In this document: one piece after another, positions 7,790 to 15,508 of the stretch
Layout: the number at the start of each line of letters is the position of its first letter
Numbering within the stretch: the stretch's first letter is position 1
Assembly (NCBI GenBank): GCA_041690255.1
Contig: JAWLHU010000009.1
Coordinates: forward strand, 1 to 64,000
DNA from: JAWLHU01 sp041690255
GTDB taxonomy: Bacteria > Bacillota > Sulfobacillia > Symbiobacteriales > Symbiobacteriaceae
DNA length: 64,000 nucleotides
Direction: 5' to 3'
Notes under the pieces: generated by a model
Told to the model about the DNA's origin: nothing
The model's input: only the letters and a program-made list of their open reading frames with translations
Database searches by the model: none
Program-made: the position numbers and the translations under genes

Positions 7790-8554
7790 TTGGCGCATCG
7801 GGCGGTTTGGACTCTTAGGTATGCAATCGTCGGGCTCCTGTTAGTCGTCTCGCTCCTTGGTGGATGTGGGAGCGGTCTTCTCAGCCGGAATGATGCAGAA
7901 ACGCAAGAGCCTAACCTCAAGCATCACGCTGAATTAACAGAGGAAGAAATCGCGCTTGTGAGAGCCGCTTTATCGCCTCCCCTCACAAAAGGTCAGCCGT
8001 TCGATTGGGCGATGCTAGTGGAGGGTAACCTGGAGGGCACAGATGTGGAGGGCAGATTCGCCCAGGTCGTTCGTTCAGAGGGGGAGATCTTTGTCCACGA
8101 ACTCACAGGGGGAGAAGGCCAGGAGTCGATTACAGTCGTGAACAAGGACGGCAGAGTCATGGTACTAGACGATCAAGGCATTCGCGAAGGATCTTCTGAT
8201 GACCTAGGGTCAGTACAGGGACTCATTCTCCCCTGGGCCTCCAAGGGCGTAGCTTGGCTGAGCATGCTGTACGATTTTCAGCCGCAGAATTTCGAAGTTG
8301 GAATCCGTGAACTGGAGCAGTCGGAGGACTCATCGGAGCAAGTCGTTACACTTTACTTACACTTCCTGTATGCAGACGCGCGGGTGACCGCTTTTCTGGA
8401 CGCTGAAACGAAAGAGGTCCGAAATCGAGAAGTTGTCATCATAGTTGATGTTCCCGACGCCCGCTTGGAAGTCTCGGAACGCTTCCACGCGGTCGATGAC
8501 GGGCCACTCCCCCTCCCGGAGCAACTAGCCAGCGCTCTCGCTAAGGGTAACTAG
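7790..8554 (+). CDS. putative lipoprotein
   Basis: A 254-residue protein with a lipoprotein signal: basic N-terminus, hydrophobic run YAIVGLLLVVSLLGG and a lipobox LLGGC. The mature part is acidic and soluble, with beta-rich segments, and resembles no family I can name with confidence; the size recalls LolA/LppX-like carrier proteins. I chose the TTG at 7790 because TGGAGGTGG precedes it and it places the signal sequence at the N-terminus. It has its own promoter and terminator, so it is a single-gene unit. Confidence 0.65.
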   Translation: MAHRAVWTLRYAIVGLLLVVSLLGGCGSGLLSRNDAETQEPNLKHHAELTEEEIALVRAALSPPLTKGQPFDWAMLVEGNLEGTDVEGRFAQVVRSEGEIFVHELTGGEGQESITVVNKDGRVMVLDDQGIREGSSDDLGSVQGLILPWASKGVAWLSMLYDFQPQNFEVGIRELEQSEDSSEQVVTLYLHFLYADARVTAFLDAETKEVRNREVVIIVDVPDARLEVSERFHAVDDGPLPLPEQLASALAKGN

Positions 8555-8602
8555 CGATCACCCTGACAGGGCCTCTTGACGGACTATACCATCGCCGACA
8601 AA

Positions 8603-8627
8603 GGGGCCGGGATCTACTCCCGGCCCC
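8603..8627. terminator. strong hairpin terminator between convergent genes
   Basis: GGGGCCGGGA (8603-8612) pairs perfectly with TCCCGGCCCC (8618-8627). It sits between the rightward lipoprotein gene and the leftward secreted-peptide gene and may serve both. There is no clear T-run. Confidence 0.65.
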
Positions 8628-8634
8628 TGCACAC

Positions 8635-8748
8635 TTACCGCCGTATGCTACTGACACTTAGGATCGGACGGTTCTCCGCTAATGCGGTGGCGGCCACCAT
8701 GGTCAACAGACTCAAAACCACAAGGACCGCACAGACTGCACGCCTCAT
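8635..8748 (-). CDS. 37-residue secreted peptide precursor, Phr-like (peptide 1)
   Basis: A tiny gene with a good ribosome site (GGAGGG six bases before the ATG). The product has a clear Sec signal (RRAVCAVLVVLSLLTMVAAT, then ALA) and a short exported tail ENRPILSVSSIRR. It begins 45 bases after a TPR regulator gene on the same strand. The same arrangement, with a precursor of exactly the same length and a similar basic end, is found at 11369-11482 after a second TPR gene. The likeness to Rap-Phr pairs suggests a signalling peptide that enters the cell and acts on the TPR protein; this is inference from structure and position. Confidence 0.65.
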   Translation of the reverse strand: MRRAVCAVLVVLSLLTMVAATALAENRPILSVSSIRR

Positions 8749-8792
8749 GATGATCCCTCCAATTGTCGATAGGCTGGCGTTACCGCTGCAGA

Positions 8793-9686
8793 CTACGCCC
8801 CGAGCCACTGCCGGCCGATCGCCGACTGCAACTCCGTGCACTCCTCCGCCAAGGCCCGATCACCGGTGTCGATGGCCGCCGCCATGGCGAGGTCCAGCAT
8901 CTGCTCCGCCGCCCCACGCTGCCCGAGCCGGATGGCCACATACCCGCCGATCAGAGCCGCCTGGCCCCGATGGTGGGCCGTCACCCCTGGCCGGTCCGCC
9001 AGTAGGATCTCCTGGACGCTGTCCATGGCCGAACCGACCTGGCCGGCCTTCAGATGGTAGAGCGCCCAGCAGCAAATCTGCTCAGCATCAAACGATGCCG
9101 GCGCAGACTCCCGGTGCCCATCGGCCAGCTCCAACTGCTCCTTCGCCTCGGAAAGCCGGTTCATGGTGCAGTAGAGCCAGGCCAGATTCTGATGGGTCAT
9201 GCCCTTCTCCGTCCGCCAGTCATGCGCAGTGAACCAGGCCAGTGCCTCGTTGTAGTACGTGATCGCATCCTGGTACTGCTTCTGATACCGATGAGCCAGG
9301 GCGAGGTTGAAGGCCACCTTCCCCTGGTAGACGAGGGCATCCTGGTACCGGGCGATATCCTGGCGGTACGCCCGGAGGGACCGGATCCCCCGGTAGATGT
9401 CCCCATCGGTGATGTAGAGCGTCCCCAGCTCCGAACGAGCAGCGCCCAGGCAGTCCCAGTCACCGGCTGCCGCGGCATGAGAGATGGCCTTCTCAAGAAG
9501 CTTCTTCGCCGCCTGCATCTCACTCAGGCCGGCCTTTGCACGCCCCCACATGCGGAAGAGACGCCCCAGATCCCGATCGGACAGCGGCTCCAGCATCACC
9601 AGTCGGGTTGCCTCCCGGTCTGCGTGCAGCCACTCCCTCCTGGTGAAGTGCTCCTCCAACCGATCCAAGAGGTGCAAACCACTCAC
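8793..9686 (-). CDS. TPR-repeat regulator paired with peptide 1
   Basis: A 297-residue, all-helical protein of tetratricopeptide-type repeats. Recognisable units include the stretch around AISHAAAAGDWDCLGAARSE, the stretch ending in AITYYNEALAWF, and AEQMLDLAMAAAIDTGDRAL. There is no N-terminal DNA-binding domain or enzyme domain, so it would act by binding a partner protein and/or peptide, as Rap proteins do (Rap is about 80 residues longer). The GTG at 9686 is followed by a TTG three codons later that is also possible. A second TPR gene at 10383 is a distant paralogue facing the other way. Confidence 0.7.
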   Translation of the reverse strand: MSGLHLLDRLEEHFTRREWLHADREATRLVMLEPLSDRDLGRLFRMWGRAKAGLSEMQAAKKLLEKAISHAAAAGDWDCLGAARSELGTLYITDGDIYRGIRSLRAYRQDIARYQDALVYQGKVAFNLALAHRYQKQYQDAITYYNEALAWFTAHDWRTEKGMTHQNLAWLYCTMNRLSEAKEQLELADGHRESAPASFDAEQICCWALYHLKAGQVGSAMDSVQEILLADRPGVTAHHRGQAALIGGYVAIRLGQRGAAEQMLDLAMAAAIDTGDRALAEECTELQSAIGRQWLGA

Positions 9687-9713
9687 CCCCTCAACACAGA
9701 TGAAGTCAACCTC

Positions 9714-9742
9714 ATCTTAACTGCGTTACCTTTTTTTGTCAA
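9714..9742 (-). promoter_or_regulatory. promoter of TPR regulator 1
   Basis: On the minus strand TTGACA (9742-9737) and TAAGAT (9719-9714) are 17 bases apart, with an A-rich spacer. The start codon follows about 28 bases later. A good sigma-A promoter. Confidence 0.65.
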
Positions 9743-9778
9743 CTTTGGACGTACATTTATCCTGGGAGAGAAATGAAG

Positions 9779-9804
9779 ACCGCCGACCATCCCTGATCGG
9801 CGGT
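9779..9804 (-). terminator. terminator after the small lipoprotein gene
   Basis: ACCGCCGA (9779-9786) pairs with TCGGCGGT (9797-9804). On the minus strand it is followed by CTTCATTTCTC, a T-rich stretch, right after the gene ending at 9810. Confidence 0.6.
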
Positions 9805-9809
9805 TCTAC

Positions 9810-10193
9810 CTATTCCACTCGGGTTATGATCCAGCGCTTCCCTGCCTTGCTGAAGTGCCAGATGCTCATCTGAAGGGGTTGCTTCTGCTCCGGGTCGCTG
9901 TATGTGGTGATCTGGAGCAGGAGTGTGTCACCACGCTCCAACCGGTCTTTGACCACAAAGCCAACGGCGTTCCCCTTGTCCGAGATCCGTTCGATGAAGT
10001 CACGAACATACTGAGGGGCCCTCTCCAGTTGCTCCGGGCCATCCTCGAAGTACCGAACAGCCTCGTTGTAGTCTGCCTCCCTGGCGGCGGCCAGGACCGC
10101 CTCAATCACACTCTCTGGACTTGACACGCTGGCAGCGCTGCCACATCCGAACAGAACGGCCGACAGCAAGACCATCGCGACCAGACCTCGCAT
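9810..10193 (-). CDS. small lipoprotein with a DUF4878-like fold
   Basis: A 127-residue protein with a lipobox (MVLLSAVLFGC) and a mature domain of about 105 residues. The pattern SPESVIEAVLAAAREADYNE at its start and MSIWHFSKAGKRWIITRVE at its end is typical of NTF2-like/DUF4878 lipoproteins, in which a helix pair is followed by a curved sheet. I chose the ATG at 10193 because GGAGGTGGAGG precedes it; upstream in-frame codons are unlikely to be used. It sits between the two TPR genes. Confidence 0.65.
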   Translation of the reverse strand: MRGLVAMVLLSAVLFGCGSAASVSSPESVIEAVLAAAREADYNEAVRYFEDGPEQLERAPQYVRDFIERISDKGNAVGFVVKDRLERGDTLLLQITTYSDPEQKQPLQMSIWHFSKAGKRWIITRVE

Positions 10194-10382
10194 CGCCCTC
10201 CACCTCCTCGCTCCATCAGGTCCAAGATACCAAAGCGCGCCACTCCGCACAATGGGTTCGATGCACTCTTCCTCCATCTTGCCCAAAATTTGCTTCTTAC
10301 CTTCCGCGTTCGGTTGACGTTCGCACCTCGGTCTGAGATGCTGGAAGCATCACCCAACTTGTGAGGGGATGGAGGGAACGGG

Positions 10383-11285
10383 GTGGTCGAACAGATCCAG
10401 GCACTTATGGACCGGGGACAGTACACCTTAGCCGCCCGTATGGCGCAGGGCTGTCTCATGTCCGACGACCTGCCGCTACGCGACAAGGCCGAGGTAGCCC
10501 TCCTGGGCTACAGGGCGGCCATGGTCCTGCGGGAGGGGTACCGGGCAGCCGACTTTGCCAACCGTGCCTACGTGGCCGCTCAGGCCTGCGGGGGAGGGGA
10601 ACTGGAGGGTCGGGCCTGCTATGCGATCGGCACCGCCAGGTTGGTCATCGGTGATCAGGTAGAGGCCAAGGAGCTCCTCCAGGCCTTCCTGGCCGGCCTG
10701 AACGATCGATGGCCGGAGCTGCGAGACCAGGAGATCGGCGCCTACATCAACCTCGGAATGGCCTTCCGAGACCGCAAGCAGTACGCCGATGCACTGGAGG
10801 CTCTCACCCGGGCGCTTGCCCTGTGTGAGACGGCCGGCGACACCCGCCGGCAGATCAAGGCCCGCCAGATGATGGCCTGGGTGCTGATCCTCAACGGCGC
10901 GCTAGATGAAGCCGAGGCGCATCTCGACCTCTGCGACTCACTTGTGCCCCTACCAGACGATCTCAGCGCCTCGCAGCTGACCCACCGGGCGATGCTGGCC
11001 CTACAGCGGGGCGACCATGGCACCGCTATGGAGCTGGGCCTGGAGATCATGCAGCCGGCCCGCCCGGGCGTCAACGATTCGAATCGAGCACTCGCCTGCT
11101 ACGTCACTGGGCAGGTGACGCTCAACCAAGGGAACCTGCCTCTCGCAAGAGCTATGGCCGACAACGCAACGGAGTACGCGATGAAGGACGGCCTCTCCAG
11201 CATCATCAACCTGGTTAACCAACTCCGCACGCGGTTGCACCAGGTCGAGAGCACGCAGCCCGAGGCAGAAGGCCCCACCCCATAA
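10383..11285 (+). CDS. TPR-repeat regulator paired with peptide 2
   Basis: A 300-residue helical protein built of tetratricopeptide-like repeats; the clearest unit is EIGAYINLGMAFRDRKQYAD followed by ALEALTRALALCETAGD. There is no DNA-binding or catalytic domain. The GTG start has GGAGGG upstream. It is about the same length as the TPR protein encoded at 8793-9686 and is likewise followed by a 37-residue exported peptide, here 83 bases downstream and beyond a small hairpin. A peptide-controlled partner-binding role like that of Rap proteins is inferred. Confidence 0.7.
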   Translation: MVEQIQALMDRGQYTLAARMAQGCLMSDDLPLRDKAEVALLGYRAAMVLREGYRAADFANRAYVAAQACGGGELEGRACYAIGTARLVIGDQVEAKELLQAFLAGLNDRWPELRDQEIGAYINLGMAFRDRKQYADALEALTRALALCETAGDTRRQIKARQMMAWVLILNGALDEAEAHLDLCDSLVPLPDDLSASQLTHRAMLALQRGDHGTAMELGLEIMQPARPGVNDSNRALACYVTGQVTLNQGNLPLARAMADNATEYAMKDGLSSIINLVNQLRTRLHQVESTQPEAEGPTP

Positions 11286-11292
11286 GCGTTCA

Positions 11293-11309
11293 GGGCGGTT
11301 CGACCGCCC
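11293..11309 (+). terminator. short hairpin between TPR gene 2 and its peptide gene
   Basis: GGGCGG pairs with CCGCCC around TTCGA, followed by TTCGCTTCCCC. It would partly stop transcription between the TPR gene and the peptide gene, which could set their ratio. Confidence 0.5.
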
Positions 11310-11368
11310 TTCGCTTCCCCCTCACGTTTCCCTCACAGCGAAAAGATGATTGTCAAGGAGGATGAACC

Positions 11369-11482
11369 ATGCGGAAGATCATGGCTCTGGTCCTGGTGGT
11401 CCTGGCTCTGGCGGCCGTAGCTGCTCCTGCGATGGCCGGTGATCACTGGCCGGAGATTCGGGCGATGGGCGTGAAGCGATAA
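11369..11482 (+). CDS. 37-residue secreted peptide precursor, Phr-like (peptide 2)
   Basis: AAGGAGG lies seven bases ahead of the ATG. The product has a signal sequence (KIMALVLVVLALAAVAA, then PAMA) and an exported tail GDHWPEIRAMGVKR. It has the same length as the precursor at 8635-8748, and both end in a hydrophobic residue plus two basic residues (SIRR and GVKR). It lies just downstream of TPR gene 2. A mature signal of a few C-terminal residues is likely by analogy with Phr peptides. Confidence 0.65.
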   Translation: MRKIMALVLVVLALAAVAAPAMAGDHWPEIRAMGVKR

Positions 11483-11493
11483 GAAAACGTCCA

Positions 11494-11521
11494 GAGGCCG
11501 GAGGCATGTGCCTTCGGCCTC
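11494..11521 (+). terminator. terminator after peptide 2
   Basis: GAGGCCGGAGGCA pairs with TGCCTTCGGCCTC (one G-T wobble) around a TG loop. A CCCTTTTTCG tract follows about 15 bases later. Confidence 0.65.
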
Positions 11522-11550
11522 CTGCATTGGCGGACCCCTTTTCGATCTTG

Positions 11551-12252
11551 TCACTCACCGCTGAGGCTCCAGTACTGCCTAAGGTGGCCAGTGACCACAC
11601 CGTTGGCAAATCGCATCACTCGGGTCATTGCGTCTGCCAGGTCCTCCATGAACGACTCCAGTTCTCTCGCATCCCTAGCTACCAGCCCGAAACTGTATAC
11701 CGCATGGAAGCGATCGGCGAACTCATAACGAAAATCGTACTCTACTCCTTCCGTATGCATGGTTTGAGTTACAACCACCTGACCAGGCGACTTGATCGCC
11801 GACCTAAGCACATCCTCCATGCGAGAATCCATAAGCTCCTTGACTCCCTCAGGATAATGGAAGAATTGATTTCTCATGTCGATAATACGTTTCAGAATAG
11901 GGGTATCCTTGAGAAAGAGCGAATCAGCAATCTGCTCATACTCACGTCGTAGCTCTTCAGGAAGGGTCTCAATGAAGGCTCTTACCTCGGGAATCTTTCG
12001 GCTGTTCCACAAGAATTTGACTGCCTCCCGCAAGTGTGAGGTTGCCAGCCCGCTGTAGTAGACCCACCTCGAACGAAACGGGTCAGTCTCATCATTCAGA
12101 TAATTGAACATACCTAAATTCGCCGCATTGAGATCGTTCTCGATGATGGATAGGTAGAGGATCCAACGCGCAACAACACTCTTAGACGGAAACGCATCAG
12201 CCATCTGAAACCGGTAAACACGGACCGCTGTCCTATCTCCTTCGGTTGGCAT
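11551..12252 (-). CDS. hypothetical protein, lower-GC island
   Basis: A 233-residue soluble protein, helical, rich in charged residues, with no motif I can name. The segment LKRIIDMRNQFFHYPEGVKEL recalls HEPN-type or MAE_28990-like helical bundles (R-x4-H), but this is weak. I chose the ATG at 12252 (GAGGGGG seven bases upstream) over an earlier in-frame codon. GC content and codon use are lower than in neighbouring genes. It follows, on the same strand, a gene with a nuclease-like motif, so the two could form a defence or mobile unit. Confidence 0.5.
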   Translation of the reverse strand: MPTEGDRTAVRVYRFQMADAFPSKSVVARWILYLSIIENDLNAANLGMFNYLNDETDPFRSRWVYYSGLATSHLREAVKFLWNSRKIPEVRAFIETLPEELRREYEQIADSLFLKDTPILKRIIDMRNQFFHYPEGVKELMDSRMEDVLRSAIKSPGQVVVTQTMHTEGVEYDFRYEFADRFHAVYSFGLVARDARELESFMEDLADAMTRVMRFANGVVTGHLRQYWSLSGE

Positions 12253-12396
12253 GTTTGCCCCCTCTAGCACTGTCGGACTCCCAACGGACACGACGAGTCT
12301 GCAATCCGCCGGCCATGAGCTCGCCCCGAAGGGTCACCCAAGCCTAGATTCAACCTGCAGATAGACGATCTCAGCGCCACAGTTGGGGCTCCATAT

Positions 12397-13860
12397 TTAA
12401 CGTGGCGACAGTTTCTCTCTGATCTGAACCAGTCCAAGAAGGTGTTCACTGAGTAGTAGGTCAACTAGTTCTGCCTGCCTGCTTGGTTCTCTTACGCACA
12501 CCTGGCACAGTTCGTAGAGTGCTACCGTGTCAATAGCCTTGATCCCCAGCGCCAAACACTTGCCCTTGAGTTTCTTCCCTCTGTAGAATCGTTCACTTCT
12601 CTTTTCCGGAGGCAACTCAAGAGAGTGGTTCACAAATAGCAGAGCGTCAGGGGTCCGACAGTCGTGTTCACGAGAATACCGCCCCTGGTGGTCCTGTACT
12701 TGTGAGACAAAGGCTTCATCCGCCCCCCGGCGGGTAGACTTGACCTCTCCAAGCGCAAACCCGAGTCTTGAGCCTCGGACGTGAAGATCCTCGCGTCTGT
12801 GCTCCTCGGTGGAGAGCGTGGCGTCGACTTCGGTTACGTCCAATCCGAGCAGACGCAGGGCCTTGGCAACAGCAACTTCCAAGGTGGTTCCTGTTCCCGA
12901 AATAAGGTCCATCATCCACCCGCACTCGTCCATTGCTTTGGATCGCCTCACGTCAAGCTCGGCTAGACGCTGCTCAACGAAAGTAACGAACTCCTGGCGC
13001 TCAGCTTCAATCGCTTTCACCGGGTAGGGCAAGTAGTCATCTAACCATCCGAGCCTGGGTGCGGAAAATAGATCAGGATTTGCATCTGGGAGAACATCAC
13101 TTAGGAGCGCTGCTAAGACATCGACATTCTTAGAACCATAATCGGGGAGGACCAGAACCCCTCTACGCGGTCCATTCATGGTACCCTCATTGATAGGAGC
13201 CCAAAGCTTGAAAGCCAGTACGTTCGCCGGAGCGGAATCATCAGTACAGACTGGAACGAACCAATGATAGCCATCGGCGAACCTAGGGCTACAACCGTGA
13301 TCCATCACAGTGAAAACCCGGTAGCTAGGAGAACTGGCAAACCGTCTTAAGACGTCCCCCTCAGGGGCGTCAGCGAAAACCAGGGTCTGCCCCTTAAACA
13401 CGGGTACTTCGCGGCTATAGTTGCCGATGTCCCGCCGGGTTACAATCCTCTCTAAATAGGACTGATCGGAAAGGTAGGACCGACCAAGGACATAAACCCC
13501 TACATAATGGAAGCCTAACGAACGTAGCTCGATAGGATCAGTGCATCCAGCGAAGACGACCACCCATCCGCCCTTGCCCCAGGTTTGTTTCACCAAATGA
13601 TCGAACGCAGACGTGGTTTCAACACTGTCTGGATGGGGACTCCTATCCACCGAGAAGGCTTCGTCAGTACAGTGAATGGCTACAACCTCGAAATCCTGAA
13701 CCGCGGCTGGAAAGAAGAACAGCTCCTGGTCATAAAGTCCTGATGCAACCCGGGTTGCGGTGTATCCCTTTTCGGCGAGACGCTGCACGTCAGAAGCCTT
13801 GAAGTCTACCAACGCTATCCTGGGTTTGTCATACTTCTCTAACTGGAATACGTGTTGCAT
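12397..13860 (-). CDS. putative PD-(D/E)XK-type nuclease-domain protein, lower-GC island
   Basis: A 487-residue protein. The N-terminal 300 residues are mixed alpha/beta and unrecognised. The C-terminal half contains EDLHVRGSRLGFALGEVKS (acidic pair at 355-356, Glu371 and Lys373), the D-x(n)-ExK signature of restriction-endonuclease-like folds, after a helix LEVAVAKALRLLGLDVTEVD that fits the start of such a domain. I chose the ATG at 13860 because GGAGGGG lies upstream and the fold-like sequence begins there. GC is low for the region. Nuclease or defence function is inferred from the motif only. Confidence 0.5.
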   Translation of the reverse strand: MQHVFQLEKYDKPRIALVDFKASDVQRLAEKGYTATRVASGLYDQELFFFPAAVQDFEVVAIHCTDEAFSVDRSPHPDSVETTSAFDHLVKQTWGKGGWVVVFAGCTDPIELRSLGFHYVGVYVLGRSYLSDQSYLERIVTRRDIGNYSREVPVFKGQTLVFADAPEGDVLRRFASSPSYRVFTVMDHGCSPRFADGYHWFVPVCTDDSAPANVLAFKLWAPINEGTMNGPRRGVLVLPDYGSKNVDVLAALLSDVLPDANPDLFSAPRLGWLDDYLPYPVKAIEAERQEFVTFVEQRLAELDVRRSKAMDECGWMMDLISGTGTTLEVAVAKALRLLGLDVTEVDATLSTEEHRREDLHVRGSRLGFALGEVKSTRRGADEAFVSQVQDHQGRYSREHDCRTPDALLFVNHSLELPPEKRSERFYRGKKLKGKCLALGIKAIDTVALYELCQVCVREPSRQAELVDLLLSEHLLGLVQIREKLSPR

Positions 13861-14003
13861 ACAACTTCGACACCCCTCCATGTAGGGAGTAGGATACTGA
13901 ATCCTTAGATAGTCACCATTTCGACTTCCGGAATGGCAGATCCTTGCCGCCACTCAAGAATGTCCCCTTCACCCCTTGCTTCACGCTCGTTGGTTGCAGG
14001 TAA

Positions 14004-14180
14004 ACCAAACTTCTTGAAAAAGTTGTAATCAAGGTCCGCGCCAAGTCCGAGCGCAAGAAGTGGCTGAAGGTGAACGCCAAAGACATCACCCCTATGCCGC
14101 TCATGTGCCCCGAGTTCACCGACGTCCAGGAGACCGAAGGTCTCGACATTCCCGAAGAGGACAAGAAGAAGGACTGGTAA
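14004..14180 (+). pseudogene. 3' remnant of a truncated gene
   Basis: A 58-codon open stretch with no start codon, from just after a stop to TAA at 14178. Its last residues, DVQETEGLDIPEEDKKKDW, and codon use look like a real protein end, and a perfect terminator follows at once. The 5' part seems to have been lost when the lower-GC island arrived. Original function unknown; it does not match any other gene in the window. Confidence 0.4.
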
Positions 14181-14187
14181 ACGTCAA

Positions 14188-14212
14188 GGCGAGGGGCTAG
14201 ATGCCCCTCGCC
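14188..14212 (+). terminator. terminator of the truncated gene
   Basis: GGCGAGGGGC (14188-14197) pairs perfectly with GCCCCTCGCC (14203-14212), followed by GTTCCT. It lies eight bases past the stop of the remnant gene. Confidence 0.65.
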
Positions 14213-14424
14213 GTTCCTAATGGCTCCTAGAAACGCACGAGCCCGAGAGACCGTCTGTTCGAACCCCCTCACCACTCTCGTTTTGGAGAAGATCTCCACC
14301 CCAGGATCTTGTCAAGAGATGGCTCTTCCCCCGCGTTTCCGCCACAACGACCCTCGGACTGGGGATCTTGCAGGCTCACGCACCCCATGCTACGCTGGGG
14401 GCACATGTCGAGAGGGGGGCTCGT

Positions 14425-15162
14425 ATGGGGAAGAAGCGTCTACTGTCCATCATTCTTGCCATTGGTGCACTTCTTCTCCTCGCCCTGTTGCCTCACGCAT
14501 ATCCCGTGGCAGACAGGACCTCCGGTGCTGCGGCCCTGAGAGACACGATGCTGAACGCTGTCGATCATTACCGATCCCTTCAGGCCGACTATGTCCACCA
14601 CTATTACGGGGCTGATGGCAGCGAGTCCACAATTGAGGCCAGTCTCATCCGACAACCTGGCGTTGGTGCGGTCGCCAGTCTCACCCGCGCAGATGGAACG
14701 CGAGTTCGCCTCGTCACAGACGGCACCTCCCTGACGGAGACAAACCTCACGACCGGCGAAACACAGCGAACCACTACGGGTTCCAGCCGCACTGGTGCTT
14801 TGGCTGACCGGATCAGACAGGTCCTCACCTTCTCCAACCGAGATACCGTTCAGATGCGTGTCGAGCCGACTGATCTTCCTCTCGGATGGATCGGTACCGC
14901 CACCTTCCCTCAGGAGTGGGTGCTGGGCACCTACGATGCCTCCACTGTCCAATCGCTCGGTTCCCAAGTGCTCCTTGGGACGGCGACGGAGAGGCTGGCA
15001 GTATCAGCGCCGAATGGCCGGCGCTACATTGTAAATGTGGACCCTAGTACGGGGGTTCTCCTGCGAACTGAGATCTATGAGGAAGACCGGCTAGCCCAAC
15101 TGATTGAAGCGACAAGCTATCAGGTGAACGGCCAGATTGACAGTTCCATCTACACGCCATAG
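14425..15162 (+). CDS. exported RseB/LolA-like protein
   Basis: A 245-residue protein with a single N-terminal signal anchor (LLSIILAIGALLLLALL) and an exported beta-rich domain. Features such as ADYVHHYYGADGSESTIEAS and, near the end, RYIVNVDPSTGVLLRTEIYE are typical of MucB/RseB and outer-membrane lipoprotein-sorting (LolA-type) folds, which in Firmicutes often act as sigma-factor regulators or sporulation proteins (CsxA/YdcC-like). I chose the ATG at 14425 because AGAGGGGGG precedes it. No sigma or anti-sigma gene lies next to it. Confidence 0.6.
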   Translation: MGKKRLLSIILAIGALLLLALLPHAYPVADRTSGAAALRDTMLNAVDHYRSLQADYVHHYYGADGSESTIEASLIRQPGVGAVASLTRADGTRVRLVTDGTSLTETNLTTGETQRTTTGSSRTGALADRIRQVLTFSNRDTVQMRVEPTDLPLGWIGTATFPQEWVLGTYDASTVQSLGSQVLLGTATERLAVSAPNGRRYIVNVDPSTGVLLRTEIYEEDRLAQLIEATSYQVNGQIDSSIYTP

Positions 15163-15223
15163 GAGACACATAGGGCGCATCCGGGGCCTGGGGGCCATCG
15201 CGGGTGGAGAGGGGCGAAAGCAA

Positions 15224-15249
15224 GGACCGGGAGGCTTGGCTCCCGGCCC
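15224..15249. terminator. bidirectional terminator between convergent genes
   Basis: CCGGGAG (15227-15233) pairs with CTCCCGG (15240-15246), with an outer GG/CC pair. It serves the rightward RseB-like gene and possibly the leftward small peptide gene. Confidence 0.5.
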
Positions 15250-15281
15250 TTCCGCGCTCGCTCTATCTGACGGGCACTATA

Positions 15282-15461
15282 TCAGTTCCCGCTTCCGAGG
15301 AATCCGCCGTTGTCCTCGCTTCCACTCCCGAGCTGTCCGCTGTTCTCCCCATCCCGGTATCCGCTACCCATCTGGCCCTGGTTGTCGTCTGCCAGAGCCA
15401 TTCCGAGCGCACTGACCACCAGCGCACCAAGCACGAGAGAGACCACCAGGAACCGACGCAT
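15282..15461 (-). CDS. small exported protein with GSG repeats
   Basis: A 59-residue precursor with a Sec signal (RRFLVVSLVLGALVVSALGM, then ALA) and a 35-residue mature part containing three related units ending in GSG: GQMGSG, GQLGSG and GGFLGSG. I chose the ATG at 15461 with GAGAGG five bases upstream. It follows an MFS exporter gene by 47 bases on the same strand. No family recognised; the low-complexity glycine tail could be a cell-surface peptide or a secreted signal. Confidence 0.5.
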   Translation of the reverse strand: MRRFLVVSLVLGALVVSALGMALADDNQGQMGSGYRDGENSGQLGSGSEDNGGFLGSGN

Positions 15462-15508
15462 GAGATCCTCTCCGTTCATGACTCTATTCGGGCCACCGGA
15501 CGAAGAAG

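Noticed and set aside
13913..14299. A 128-codon minus-strand frame.
   Set aside because: It is antisense to the better-supported gene remnant and its terminator, and has no ribosome site.
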